Source of the DNA: Stappia indica
GTDB taxonomy: Bacteria > Pseudomonadota > Alphaproteobacteria > Rhizobiales > Stappiaceae
Assembly (NCBI RefSeq): GCF_020177335.1
Contig: NZ_JAIVMG010000007.1
Span: 1-64,000, forward strand
Length of the DNA: 64,000 nucleotides
Direction of reading: 5' to 3'
Below, one piece after another: positions 42,231 to 52,400 of the stretch (the first letter of the stretch is position 1; every line of letters begins with the position of its first letter). Under the pieces are notes generated by a model that saw only the letters and a list, made by a program, of their open reading frames with translations, was not told the origin of the DNA and made no database searches. Both the position numbers and the translations under genes were made by a program.

Positions 42231-44384
42231 ATGGCAACGCTTCGAATTTCGGCAAAAATACCGCTACTTATAGTCGCAATCGCTGCGGCAACCTCCCTTG
42301 CAACGGGCATCGCGGCCTATGTGTCCTCAAGCGCCCAGCTTTCGGAGGCCGCCTCCAATTCGATGGTTGCCCTGGTGCACGCACGCAAGGAACAGCTTGC
42401 GGATTATCTTGGCAGTATCGAGGAAGACCTCAAGCTGACCGCAAGCAATGAGACGGTGATTGACGCGCTTGCCGAATTCGACAGAACCTATGGAGAGCTC
42501 GGAACCTCGCCGAATGCGGCCCTGCGCAAGGCCTACATCACCGGCAACCCCAACCCGGCCGGGCAGAAGCACAAGCTCGATGCCGCCGCCGACGGCAGCG
42601 ACTACAGCAAGGCCCATGCGCGGTATCATCCCTGGTTCCGCAAGTATCTGGAATCTCGCGGCTACTATGACATCTTCCTGATCAATGCCGATGGCGACCT
42701 GGTCTATTCGGTGTTCAAGGAAAACGACTACGCCACCAACATTCTGGGCGGCGAGTGGAGCGGCGCCGATATCGGCAAGGTTTTCCAGACCGTGAAGGCC
42801 AATCCGGCCGCCGGCCGCATCGGTTTCACCGATTTTGCGCCCTATGCCCCCTCCGCCGGCGCCCCTGCCAGCTTCATCGCCACACCGGTGCTTGATGCTC
42901 GCGGCGCCTTCGCCGGCGCGTTGATCTTCCAGATGCCGATCGACCGTCTCAATGGCATCATGGCGGAGAGCGCCGGACTTGGCGAAAGCGGCGAGACCTT
43001 CCTTGTCGGCTCCGATTTCCTGATGCGCACGGAAACCCGTTTCCGCAAGGCTGGCGATCCCTCGACCATTCTCAAGCGCAAGGCCGACACACCAACGGTT
43101 CGCGCGGCGCTTGCTGGACAATCCGGCGCCCAGCACATCGCCGACTATCGCGGCGAGCCGGTGCTGTCGGCCTATATCCCGCTTGCCTTCAACGGCCTGA
43201 CCTGGGCGCTGATGGCCGAGATCGATGAAGAAGAAGTGCAGCGGCCGGTGGTGCAGATGCGCAACCAGATCCTGATGCTCGGTCTTGGCGTCGTGGTGCT
43301 GATGGCCTCGATCGGCTTCTTCTTCGCCCGCACCATCTCCAAGCCGATCGCCGCCATGAACGTGGCGATGGCCTCGCTTGCCGAGGGCAAGCTGGAAACC
43401 GAGATCCCTTACACCCAGCGCAGCGACGAGATCGGCGACATGGCCTCCGCCGTGCAGGTGTTCAAGGACAATGCGCTTGAGGTGAAGCGTCTGGAAGAGC
43501 AGCAGGCCGAAGCCGCCGCCCGCAGCGAGGCGGAAGCCCGCGAGATGCGCGAGCGCATGGCCCAGGACTTCGAGGCGGCCATCGGCGGCATCGTCGACAC
43601 CGTCGCCTCCGCCGCCACCGAGATGCTCTCCGCCGCCCAGACCCTGTCCTCGACGGCAGAGGAAACCTCAAGCCGCTCCGCCACCGTCGCTTCGGCGGCC
43701 GAGGAAGCCTCCACCAACGTTCAGGCCGTCTCCGGTGCCGCCGAAGAGCTGTCCAGCGCCATCGCCGAGATCAACCGCCAGGTCAGCGACTCCCAGGAGA
43801 TTTCGCAAACGGCGGTGCGCAATGTCGAAGTCACCAACCAGCGGGTCGGCGAACTGACCACCGCCGCCGACAAGATCGGCCAGGTGATCGCCCTGATCAC
43901 CGACATCGCCGAACAGACCAACCTTCTGGCCCTCAACGCAACCATCGAGGCGGCCCGCGCCGGAGAGGCCGGCAAGGGCTTTGCCGTCGTCGCCGCCGAG
44001 GTCAAGGAACTGGCCAGCCAGACCGCCCGCGCCACGGAAGACATCGGCCATCAGATCAAGGGCATCCAGGGCGCGACCCAGGAAACCGTGACGGCCATCG
44101 ATTCCATCGGCGAGACCATCGGCCAGATCCGTGCCGTCTCCACGGCAATCTCCGCCTCGGTGGAGCAGCAGGGCGCGGCCACCCATGAAATCGCCCGCAA
44201 CATCGAGCAGGTGTCCATGGGCATGCATGATGTCACCTCCAACATCACCGGCGTCAGCTCCGCCGCCAGCGAGACCGGCCAGTCGAGCGGCCAACTCGTC
44301 GAGGCGGCCAACGAGCTGTCCCGTCAGTCGGAAATGCTGCGCACGGAGGTGACCAACTTCCTGCGCCAGGTGCGCGCCGCCTGA
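42231..44384 (+). CDS. Methyl-accepting chemotaxis protein (Cache-type sensor)
   Basis: A 717-residue chemoreceptor. First membrane segment about 8-30 ([20 protein letters not shown]), large periplasmic sensor about 31-340 that looks double-Cache-like ([26 protein letters not shown]-type [18 protein letters not shown]), second membrane segment about 345-365, HAMP ([20 protein letters not shown]), long coiled coil and signalling tip [20 protein letters not shown]. The C terminus lacks a CheR-binding pentapeptide. It should signal to CheA; no chemotaxis operon is in the window. Followed by a strong terminator. Confidence 0.95.
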   Translation: MATLRISAKIPLLIVAIAAATSLATGIAAYVSSSAQLSEAASNSMVALVHARKEQLADYLGSIEEDLKLTASNETVIDALAEFDRTYGELGTSPNAALRKAYITGNPNPAGQKHKLDAAADGSDYSKAHARYHPWFRKYLESRGYYDIFLINADGDLVYSVFKENDYATNILGGEWSGADIGKVFQTVKANPAAGRIGFTDFAPYAPSAGAPASFIATPVLDARGAFAGALIFQMPIDRLNGIMAESAGLGESGETFLVGSDFLMRTETRFRKAGDPSTILKRKADTPTVRAALAGQSGAQHIADYRGEPVLSAYIPLAFNGLTWALMAEIDEEEVQRPVVQMRNQILMLGLGVVVLMASIGFFFARTISKPIAAMNVAMASLAEGKLETEIPYTQRSDEIGDMASAVQVFKDNALEVKRLEEQQAEAAARSEAEAREMRERMAQDFEAAIGGIVDTVASAATEMLSAAQTLSSTAEETSSRSATVASAAEEASTNVQAVSGAAEELSSAIAEINRQVSDSQEISQTAVRNVEVTNQRVGELTTAADKIGQVIALITDIAEQTNLLALNATIEAARAGEAGKGFAVVAAEVKELASQTARATEDIGHQIKGIQGATQETVTAIDSIGETIGQIRAVSTAISASVEQQGAATHEIARNIEQVSMGMHDVTSNITGVSSAASETGQSSGQLVEAANELSRQSEMLRTEVTNFLRQVRAA

Positions 44385-44437
44385 CCGGCGCGGCGCTTTC
44401 TGCCGTCTGAGGCGGGTCCATGGCCGATTGCAGATGA

Positions 44438-44477
44438 CGCCCCCCGTGCCCCCTCGGCACGGGGGCGTTTTCTTTTT
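44438..44477 (+). terminator. Intrinsic terminator of the chemoreceptor gene
   Basis: A GC-rich stem of about 12 bp (CGCCCC...GTGCC with CGGCACGGGGGCG, one bulged C) followed by TTTTCTTTTT, about 54 bases after the stop. Confidence 0.88.
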
Positions 44478-44486
44478 GCCCCAGGC

Positions 44487-45263
44487 CTACCCGGCGAAAT
44501 ACCGCCCCGGCGTGACGCCAAAGGCCTTCTTGAACGTGGCGACGAAGGCACTCGGCCCCTCATAGCCGAGCCGGTCGGAAATCTCGCCGACCGCAGTGCC
44601 TTGCGACAGCCATTCCACCGCCTTCATCAGCTTCGCCTGCCGGCGCCAGGCGCGAAAGGTCAGCCCGGTCTCGCGCGAGAAATGCCGCTCGAAGGAGCGC
44701 AGCGACAGGTGGGCGCGCGCCGCCAGCTCCTCCACCGCGACCTCCCGTGCCGGATCCTCCGCCAGCGGCGCCACCGCCGCGCGCAATCGCTCCGTCTGCG
44801 GCAACGGCAGATGCAGCGGCACCGCCCGCGACCCGGCGATCTGGTCGACCAGCACATGCGCCAGCCGCGCCGTCGCCGACCCTTTCGCATAATCCGGCGC
44901 CGAGGCCATGAAGGCCGAAATCAACTCCCGCAACAGCGGTGTCACGTGGACGACGCTGGTGCGCCCCGGTAGGCTCCCGAAATCTTCGGTGCGAATGTAG
45001 AGAAAGCGAATATCCGTCGCCGTGTGATAGGTGGAGCAGTGCACCACCCCCGGCGGCAACCAGATCGCCCGCTCCGGCGGCACGACAAAGCTGCCCTCCT
45101 GGGTCTGCACCGTCACCGACCCGCGCTGGATGTGAAACAGCTGCGCCCGATCATGGGAATGCGGGGTGGTCTCCGATCCGCGCGCCTGCTCGCCGACGAA
45201 GGAAATGATCGGATCCGGATGGTCCTCCGGCTGAGGACCGTAGCGCAGCGGATGGATCGTCAT
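44487..45263 (-). CDS. AraC-family transcriptional regulator with N-terminal cupin
   Basis: A 258-residue protein. The N-terminal 120 residues form a cupin-like sensor (ETTPHSHDRAQLFHIQRGSV; PPERAIWLPPGVVHCSTYHT). The C-terminal 100 residues are two HTHs: VEELAARAHLSLRSFERHFS and WLSQGTAVGEISDRLGYEGP with PSAFVATFKKAFGVTPGRYF. The inducer and target genes are unknown; the HSH motif in the cupin could bind a metal. It is followed 46 bases upstream by the DUF2267-like gene on the same strand. Confidence 0.92.
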   Translation of the reverse strand: MTIHPLRYGPQPEDHPDPIISFVGEQARGSETTPHSHDRAQLFHIQRGSVTVQTQEGSFVVPPERAIWLPPGVVHCSTYHTATDIRFLYIRTEDFGSLPGRTSVVHVTPLLRELISAFMASAPDYAKGSATARLAHVLVDQIAGSRAVPLHLPLPQTERLRAAVAPLAEDPAREVAVEELAARAHLSLRSFERHFSRETGLTFRAWRRQAKLMKAVEWLSQGTAVGEISDRLGYEGPSAFVATFKKAFGVTPGRYFAG

Positions 45264-45309
45264 GACTCAAGTCTCCTGCGGACGGGGCACCACAACGCCC
45301 GTCCGTTCC

Positions 45310-45735
45310 CTACGCCGGCACGGACCAGAACGCGCGCGCCTCGACAGGCAGATCGGCGAGGCATCGCTCGAACGCCTGCCCATCGACACAGCCCCGGACC
45401 GCCGCCGCCACATCGGCGATGCAGCTATCGGGCGCGAAATTATGGTGCTGGCGCACCGCCTGCACCTCTCGGGTGAGCGTAGCGCGATCGACAAAGGGAA
45501 CCACTGCTTGCGCCGGATCCCATTCGGCCACGAAAAGCGCCCGCGCCATGGCCGGCAAGGTCTGCGCGAAGCGGATCCCCTCCGCTGGCGTCAATCGCCT
45601 CCGGAAGACCAGAAACACCGCCTGCACCATCGTCCACGACTGATTGCGGGTCGCCAGATCCGCAGCCTCCCGCGCCAGGCTCAACAGCCGGTCGAACTCC
45701 GCAGCGGCGAGTTGATAGTCGCGTGGCATGGGCAT
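45310..45735 (-). CDS. DUF2267-like protein
   Basis: A 141-residue protein, start MPMPRDYQLAAAEFDRLLSL chosen for GGGGAAGG 8 bases upstream. The helical pattern SWTMVQAVFLVFRRRLTPAE then IRFAQTLPAMARALFVAEWD resembles DUF2267, where QLP..RG.YYEGW is typical. Two cysteines near the C terminus. No biochemical function is known for the family. Upstream of and on the same strand as the AraC-type regulator, so the two may be co-transcribed. Confidence 0.72.
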   Translation of the reverse strand: MPMPRDYQLAAAEFDRLLSLAREAADLATRNQSWTMVQAVFLVFRRRLTPAEGIRFAQTLPAMARALFVAEWDPAQAVVPFVDRATLTREVQAVRQHHNFAPDSCIADVAAAVRGCVDGQAFERCLADLPVEARAFWSVPA

Positions 45736-46016
45736 GTCGCTCGCCTTCCCCTGATCGCAGCCCTCTTGCCCGTTGCACACGGAACATCGGAGACCGATCC
45801 TGACGTATCATAGACATAATCTGACAAAATAGCGATAACGCGGCAACCTCTCTCCGGGGTATTACGGAGATGGTCGCGCCTGGTTGGACGCGGAAGAGCG
45901 ATACCGCTTCCCGTCACCCGGCCCGGCCTCATGCCTGTTTCTGTTCGTCCACACCGGACCATTCCCGGTCCTTGCGGGCGTTCGACCGTCCCGTACGCCC
46001 TGAAGGTCTTGGTAAA

Positions 46017-47261
46017 ATGACGTCGCCCGCCACCTCCACCGCCCCCCTGCCGCCGACGGCACCGGAAATTCGCACCGGCTGGCGCTCGCCGCTGGTGATG
46101 CTGATGGTCATGGCCGCTGCCATGCAGCTTTCCTTTGCCGCCTGGTGGAACCTGATGAACAATTTCGCGGTGCAGGAGCTTGCCTTCACCGGCCGCGAGA
46201 TCGGCATTCAGCAGTCGATCCGGGAAATCCCGGGCTTTCTCGCCTTCACCGCAATCTATGTGCTTCTGATCATGCGCGAGCAGACGCTCGCCTATCTGTC
46301 GCTCGCCTTCCTCGGCATCGGCGTCGCGGTCACCGGCTACTTCCCGACGACCTGGGGCTTCTACCTGACCACACTGGTGATGTCGGTCGGCTTCCACTAC
46401 TACGAGACCATGAACCAGTCCCTGTCGCTGCAGTGGCTGCCGAAACAGACCGCTGCTGCCGGCATGGGCAAGATCATCTCCGTCGGCGCCTTTGCCCAAT
46501 TGATTGCCTATGGCCTGATCTTCGTCGCCTGGAAGACCTTCAACCTGAGCTTCGCCACGGTCTTCCTGATCGCCGGGCTGCTGACCCTGTGCGTGCTCGC
46601 CTTTCTGGTGATCGCCTATCCCCAGTTTCGCGAAGGCGTGCCCCAGCGCAAGCAGCTGGTGCTGCGCCGCCGCTACTGGCTCTACTATGCGCTGACCTTC
46701 ATGGGCGGCGCCCGGCGCCAGATCTTCATCGTCTTCGCCGGCTTCCTGATGGTGGAGCGCTTCGGCTATGACGTGCACGAGGTCGCCGGCCTGTTCCTGC
46801 TGAACGGGGTGTTCAACATGCTGCTGGCGCCGAAGATCGGTCAGTTGATTGTCCGGTTCGGCGAACGCACCGCCCTCACCTTCGAATACATCGGCCTGAT
46901 CGGCGTGTTCGCAACCTATGCCTTCGTCACCAATCCGACGCTGGCCGCCGCCCTTTATGTGATCGACCACGCCTTCTTCGCCGTGGCGATTGCCATGAAG
47001 ACCTATTTCCAGAAGATCGCCGACCCGGCCGACATCGCGCCGACCGCCGGCGTCGCCTTCACCATCAACCACATCGCCGCCGTCTTCATCCCGGCGCTGT
47101 TCGGTCTGATCTGGCTGGTGTCCCCTGCCGCCGTCTTCCTGATCGGCGCCGGCATGGCCGCGATCAGCCTGTTCCTGGCCCGTCTCGTGCCGCAGGATCC
47201 GCGCGAGGGCAACGAGGTCACCTTCTTCTGGCAACGCCCGGCCGCCGCACCGGCCGAATAA
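46017..47261 (+). CDS. MFS transporter
   Basis: A 414-residue membrane protein; start MTSPATSTAPLPPTAPEIRT chosen, since the preceding in-frame sequence is hydrophilic and basic. About twelve hydrophobic segments, first SPLVMLMVMAAAMQLSFAAW. A charged cytoplasmic loop (PQFREGVPQRKQLVLRRRYW) separates the two halves. Substrate unknown. The preceding 45736-46016 region is divergent from the DUF2267-like gene. Confidence 0.85.
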   Translation: MTSPATSTAPLPPTAPEIRTGWRSPLVMLMVMAAAMQLSFAAWWNLMNNFAVQELAFTGREIGIQQSIREIPGFLAFTAIYVLLIMREQTLAYLSLAFLGIGVAVTGYFPTTWGFYLTTLVMSVGFHYYETMNQSLSLQWLPKQTAAAGMGKIISVGAFAQLIAYGLIFVAWKTFNLSFATVFLIAGLLTLCVLAFLVIAYPQFREGVPQRKQLVLRRRYWLYYALTFMGGARRQIFIVFAGFLMVERFGYDVHEVAGLFLLNGVFNMLLAPKIGQLIVRFGERTALTFEYIGLIGVFATYAFVTNPTLAAALYVIDHAFFAVAIAMKTYFQKIADPADIAPTAGVAFTINHIAAVFIPALFGLIWLVSPAAVFLIGAGMAAISLFLARLVPQDPREGNEVTFFWQRPAAAPAE

Positions 47262-47278
47262 CGCCCCAACCGACACAC

Positions 47279-47310
47279 AAAAAAGGCGCCTGTCTCACCG
47301 GACGGGCGCC
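47279..47310 (-). terminator. Leftward terminator, possibly bidirectional hairpin
   Basis: A 10-bp stem (GGCGCCTGTC/GACGGGCGCC, one G-U pair on one strand) at 47285-47294 and 47301-47310. The six A residues at 47279-47284 give a U-tract for leftward transcripts such as that of the ferredoxin gene. On the + strand it also sits just after the MFS stop. Confidence 0.6.
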
Positions 47311-47364
47311 CTGACTGCTGACAAACCGCAAGGCCGGCGTTCCGCGTCAGGGACCTCACCCACG

Positions 47365-47620
47365 TCATCAACTCACTGCGGCGACTTCGTCTCTCATGCG
47401 GGCATTGAGGATGACGATGATCTTGCGCATGAGGGAAACGAATGCCCTACGCCTCGGCGTCATCCCGGGCAAGCCTCAAGCGCGACCCGGGATCGGGGAG
47501 CCGAAAGGCGTGCGTTTTCAATCAGCTGGAGCCGCGAGGCCGTGGCTCTCCGGTCCCGGATCTCCGCTTCGCTTACGTCCGGGAGGACGCGGAGTGTGGG
47601 GCTTTGTCATCACACTCAGC
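47365..47620 (+). repeat. Dispersed intergenic repeat, copy 1
   Basis: The segment begins CATCAACTCACTGCGGCGAC and includes ATTGAGGATGACGATGATCT, then a core (47455-47590) with ATCCCGGG...CCCGGGATCGGGGAGCCG and GGTCCCGGATCTCCGCTTCG...GTCCGGGAGGACGC. The same blocks in the same order recur at 62911-63301 and, in part, at 55962-56132. It lies between genes and encodes nothing apparent. Confidence 0.8.
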
Positions 47621-47772
47621 GCTTGCGCCACCGGACGGGCGCCTTTCAAGTGCGATCTTGCCACGATGACATCGCTGATCGCGGTGTCTTGCGTGTCGAG
47701 AGGTCAAAGCTCTGGCAGGCTCAGCGCCAGCGGCTGAAGCCCAATGCCTTCAGCCAGCGCGAAGACCCAGGC

Positions 47773-48093
47773 TCAGGCCTGGCGCTCGGGAATGCGCACC
47801 ACCAGACCGTCGAGCGCATCGCTCACCTTGATCTGACAGGACAGCCGCGAGGACGGCTGCACGTCATAGGCAAAGTCAAGCATGTCCTCTTCCATCGCCT
47901 CTGGCGCGCCGGTGGCCGCCGCCCAGGCATCATCCACATAGACATGACAGGTGGCGCAAGCGCAGGCACCGCCGCATTCCGCCTCGATCCCGGGCACCAT
48001 GTTCTTGATGGCGTTTTCCATCACCGTCGATCCGGCGGGCGCGTCCACGACGGTCTCGGCTCCGTCGGCGGTGATGTAGGTGATCTTTGGCAT
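47773..48093 (-). CDS. [2Fe-2S] ferredoxin
   Basis: A 106-residue ferredoxin; start [20 protein letters not shown] fits the family better than upstream in-frame starts. The cluster ligands are in [17 protein letters not shown] (C-x5-C-x2-C pattern) and SCQIKV near residue 88. This is the vertebrate-adrenodoxin/bacterial FdxB type that donates electrons to iron-sulfur assembly or P450 systems. No such partner is adjacent. Confidence 0.94.
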   Translation of the reverse strand: MPKITYITADGAETVVDAPAGSTVMENAIKNMVPGIEAECGGACACATCHVYVDDAWAAATGAPEAMEEDMLDFAYDVQPSSRLSCQIKVSDALDGLVVRIPERQA

Positions 48094-48215
48094 GGGCTGG
48101 CGGTCTCGGCATTGTAGGACGAATGGGATTTCCGTCCACCGACATACCCAATCAGCGCCAAAGGTCAAGCGCAACCGTCACCACCCTACGAGATTTTCAC
48201 CACCACAGGTTGCTG

Positions 48216-48578
48216 TCAGACCAGCCCGTCAATGAAGAAACGTGCCTCTTCGATTGCCGCCCGCAAGGGGGAAAGATCCGCCGGCTCACCGGAGCGCAAC
48301 GCCGCTTCCGCCACCTCCGCCGCCGCCGAGACCTTCCAGGCGCCAATGCCCCTGGCCGAACCGCTGATGGTGTGCACCGTATCGGCAAGGTCCGCCGCCG
48401 CTTCCTGTGCGTCGATCCGCCCCATCAAAAGCTCCGCCTGCCGGGCGAACAGCAAGAGCACCTCCCGCGCCAGATCCCGGTCGCCGAGCGTGTGCCGCGA
48501 CAGATGCGCCAGATCGATCGGCGCCGGGTCCCGTGCTGCACTCGCGTCCGGGCTCTCGGCCGTCGCCATCTGCCTCAT
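48216..48578 (-). CDS. Histidine phosphotransfer (Hpt) domain protein
   Basis: A 120-residue single-domain protein; ATG 48578 has AAGGGG upstream, better than the GTG at 48599. Four-helix Hpt pattern with phospho-acceptor His in VHTISGSARGIGAWKVSAAA (about residue 68), preceded by LLLFARQAELLMGRIDAQEA. Stand-alone Hpt proteins shuttle phosphate between hybrid kinases and response regulators. No kinase or receiver gene is adjacent. Confidence 0.85.
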   Translation of the reverse strand: MRQMATAESPDASAARDPAPIDLAHLSRHTLGDRDLAREVLLLFARQAELLMGRIDAQEAAADLADTVHTISGSARGIGAWKVSAAAEVAEAALRSGEPADLSPLRAAIEEARFFIDGLV

Positions 48579-48880
48579 GGTCGTCCCCTTCCCCTTCACC
48601 TTGCAAGCGGGTCTCGCTGCACCCGCTGATTCCGCCTGAAACCGGACACCGCGCCCCGCAGGAGGCCAGTTTTGCCGACATCGGCGAAAGCGACGTTAAG
48701 GAAAACGGGCGAGAACCACCTCGCCTTCCAACAAAGTGAATCTTTGGTTAACGGAAATAAACGCATTTGAACGGCTTTGCGGGTACGGCCCAGGCGCACC
48801 CGACCACGCACGCCGAAAGCGCCGCGCCAAAGCCGTTGAGGCCTGCCCATAGAGGTGTGAGATCGACGCGCCCGGACCGC
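48579..48880. other. Upstream region of the Hpt gene
   Basis: No supportable gene. Bases 48735-48770 are AT-rich and include GGTTAACGG. A half-site TTTTGCCG at 48671-48678 resembles the FlbD-like element, but there is no partner half-site or sigma-54 core. Confidence 0.5.
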
Positions 48881-49189
48881 TCAGCCGTCGGGGTCGGCAA
48901 CCGCCCGGCGCCCTTCCTGCATCAGCCGGCAAACCAGCCAGTCAGGCTTGATTGGATTGGAAAACCAAGGCTCTGCCCAACCGCAGGCGAGGCATGCATG
49001 GATCGTTTTCTCCGGCACCTTGCGCCCCTCGGCATCGAACAGCGGCAGTTTCCCACCCGCCTGATCGAGCCCCCGGCGCAGCCAGGCCCGCTGCGCGCGG
49101 GTCGGCTTGCGCATCGGCGAACGGGATCCGTGCCGGGCTCCGGCACGCTTCGAAGCGCCATTTTCGACTTCGTTTCGAGCACGAGCCAT
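48881..49189 (-). CDS. Small conserved-looking hypothetical protein
   Basis: A 102-residue basic protein. Start MARARNEVENGASKRAGARH chosen because AAGGGG lies 9 bases upstream; a GTG start at 49231 is possible. After a disordered N terminus comes a compact domain: RAQRAWLRRGLDQAGGKLPL, FDAEGRKVPEKTIHACLACG, WAEPWFSNPIKPDWLVCRL. The Trp/Cys-rich, ordered pattern suggests a real fold, but I do not know the family or its function. Divergent from the giant repeat gene. Confidence 0.65.
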   Translation of the reverse strand: MARARNEVENGASKRAGARHGSRSPMRKPTRAQRAWLRRGLDQAGGKLPLFDAEGRKVPEKTIHACLACGWAEPWFSNPIKPDWLVCRLMQEGRRAVADPDG

Positions 49190-49445
49190 CTCCGTCATCC
49201 CCTTGTGCGGATTCTGCAAATTCTTGTTCACCTGTTAGGATTGTGTCATTAGCTAAGGGGATGCGGCAAGGTTGGGAAACGTATGTTTCGGGTCAGAGGC
49301 CGACCCGACATGCGGCGTTTTCCCGCCATCTCGTCCTCCGGTGCCCGGCGCCGGAACCGAGAGCTGTGCCGTGAGGTTTTACGGCGCGCTGAACAGCGCC
49401 GTGGCACCCGATGTGTAACGAGTACGGACGCGAGGCGAGTTGAAC

Positions 49446-52400
49446 ATGGCAAATCCCCCGAAGGTGAAGGATCCCTCCGAGGCAGCCCTTTCGGCAGTCG
49501 AAGAGGCGCTGAAGATCGACTTCGGAGATACGGAAGGGTCCGACGGCGACAGCGCCGCAACCGCCTCCGCCGAAACCAGGGCCCGGCCGGAGGCGACCGG
49601 CGGCAAGCCCCTGCCAACCCCCGCCAATGGCGATACGTCGGAGGCGGAAGGCTCAGGCCCCGCGCGCCGGCGCGGTCGCGGCGGCGGCCGCCCCACATCT
49701 GCGGCCAATGACGACCGCCGCACCATCGGCAACCTGATCTACGCCTTGCAGCGCCGTCCGTCCGCGGCGCCCTTCTGGTTCGCCCTCGCCCTCACCGTGA
49801 TCTGGGGTGGCCTCGGCGGCCGCCTCGCCCTGTCCGCCTATTCCGGCGATATCGCCGCGATCTCGTCCTTCGACGATCTCGTCGCCGCGCCGTTCCTCGT
49901 TCTGTCCGGCGTCGCCATCCTCGTGCCGATCCTGTTCTTCTGGATCATGGCGCTGATGATCTGGCGCGCCCAGGAGATGCGCATCGTCGCCCGCGGCATG
50001 ACCGAGGTCGCCCTGCGCCTCGCCGAGCCGGAGGACGTTGCCAAGGAATCCATTCTCAGCGTCGGACAGGCCATCCGCCGCGAGGTCGCCGCCATGGGCG
50101 ACGGCATCGAGCGCGCCATTGCCCGCGCCAGCGAACTGGAAGTGCTGGTGCACAACGAGGTCTCCTCGCTGGAGCGCTCCTATAACGACAATGAGCTGAA
50201 GATCCGCTCTCTGATCGAGGAATTGGTCACCCAGCGCGAGGCCGTGGTCTCCAATGCCGACCGGGTGCGCGATTCCATCACCGGCGCCCATGAGAGCCTT
50301 GCCGCCCAGCTCACCTCCACCTCGGAGAAGATCGGCAGCATCGCCGACACCGCAACGGAACGCCTCACCGTTGCCATCGACGGTCGTGTCGGCGATCTGA
50401 CCGCCACCGTCGACAGCCGCGTGCGCGAGATCACCGAGACCTTCAACACCGCTGGCGGCCAGTTGATCGAGAACCTGGCCTCCCATGGCGATTCCTATGT
50501 GGAGCGCCTGACCGGCACCGGCCAGAACCTGGTCGACACGATGAACAGCACCGGCACCCTGTTTGCCGAGACGCTGGAAAGCCGCGGTACGGAGATCAAC
50601 GACCGCTTCGCCGCGACGGCAAGCGAATTCGTGGAGACCCTCACCGCGCGCGGCACCCAGATCAACGACACCCTGGCCAAGACCGGCGATACGGTCGTGG
50701 AGACCCTGTCCGGTCGCGGCGAGGAGATCACCACCGCCATCGCCACCACCGGTGGCTCCATCATCGACACCCTGTCCGGGCGCGGCGACGAGATCACCAG
50801 CGCCATTGCCAACACCGGCGACAGCATCGTCTCGACCCTGTCGGGTCGCGGCGAGGAAATCACCTCTTCCATCGCCAGCACCGGCGGCTCGATCGTCGCA
50901 ACCTTGTCCGAGCGCGGCGAGGAAATCACCTCCACCATCGCTTCCACCGGCGACAGCATCGTCAAGACCCTGTCGGGACGCGGTGAGGAAATCACCTCCT
51001 CGATCGCCAGCACCGGCGGCTCGATCGTCACCACCTTGTCCGAGCGCGGCGAGGAGATCACCTCCACCATCGCCTCCACCGGCGGCACGATCGTCGAGAC
51101 CCTGTCGCAGCGCGGCACGGAGATCACCGAGGCACTGACGCTGACCGGCACCACCGTCGGCGACACCATCGCTCAGCGCGGCGACGAGATCACCGCCAAC
51201 CTGTCGCTGACCAGCGGCAAGCTGATCGACACCATCACCACCCGCACCGAGGGACTGCTGTCCACCCTGGACGAGCGCGTCACCGGCCTCGACACCTCGC
51301 TGGCCAACACCGGCGACCGGGTGGTGGAGAGCATTTCCCTGCGCGGCCAGGAGGTTACCGACACCATCTCCGTCAAGGGCGCGGAGATCGTCGAGACCCT
51401 CTCCTCGCGCACCAACGAGGTCGCCGAGATCCTGCGCGGCACCGGCGAGTCCATCGTTGTCGATCTGTCCCTGCGCGGCGGCGAAATCGCCTCCAAGCTG
51501 GACGAGACCGCCGGCAGCCTGTCGGAGACCATCACCGTGCGCGGCACCGAGCTGGCCGACCGGCTCGGCTCCGTCGGCGAGAAGATCCACCAGGCGATCT
51601 CCGTCAATGGCGAAGCCCTCGACAGCCGTCTGGAGCAGCGCAGCCGCGAAATGGCCACGCTCATCGACAGCCAGACCAGCTCGTTCCGCGAGACGCTGGA
51701 GACGGCGGCCGCCTCGCTCAACACCTCGCTGGAGAAGCACACCTCCAGCTTCGCCCTCACCCTGTCGGAGACCGGCACCGAGCTGGCCCACCTGATCGGG
51801 TCGCGCGGCGAGCGGGTTGCCGGCGAGCTGACCGCCATCGGCGACAAGCTGGACAACACCCTGGGTGCACGCGGCGCCAGCCTGCAGGAGGGCCTCTCTG
51901 GTCATCTGCAGCGGATGGAGTTCCTGATCGACGAGCGCGGCACCTCGCTGGTGTCGTCCTTCGAGCGGCGCACCGCGGATCTCGGCGAGACCCTCGACGG
52001 GCGGATCGAGTCTCTCAACACCACCTTCGATCTGCGCGCCTCCGCGCTTGGCGAAACCCTCGACACGCGGATCGACACGATCAGCGCGACCCTGGGCGAC
52101 CGCACGGCACGGTTCGAGGTCTCCCTTGATGAGCGCGCCGGCACCCTGGCCCGCACCATCGACAACCGGATCGAGACGATCACCACGGCCCTGGGCGACC
52201 GCACTGCGCAGTTCGAAACCTCTCTCGATGCGCGGGCCGGCACCCTGGCCAGCACCATCGACAGCCGGATCGAAGCCATCAACGCCACCCTGGGCGACCG
52301 CACCGCGCAGTTCGAGACCACCCTCGAAGCCCGCACCGGCGCCCTGGCCGAGACCATCGACAGCCGTGTCGAGGCCATCAACGTCACCCTGGGCGACCGC

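Larger units (their letters stand above)
47262..47772. other. Intergenic region holding a leftward terminator and a dispersed repeat
   Basis: No supportable gene. It contains a hairpin at 47285-47310 and a member of the dispersed repeat family (about 47365-47620). The stretch 47620-47770 shows nothing recognised. Confidence 0.6.

Noticed and set aside
45681-47276. A 531-codon minus-strand frame over the MFS gene
   Set aside because: Its product is Gly/His/Gln/Asp-rich and hydrophilic, typical of antisense to a membrane-protein gene.
48596-48850. An 84-codon minus-strand frame upstream of the Hpt gene
   Set aside because: Composition is unlike a protein family I know, the start has no ribosome-binding site, and it overlaps an AT-rich promoter-like stretch.
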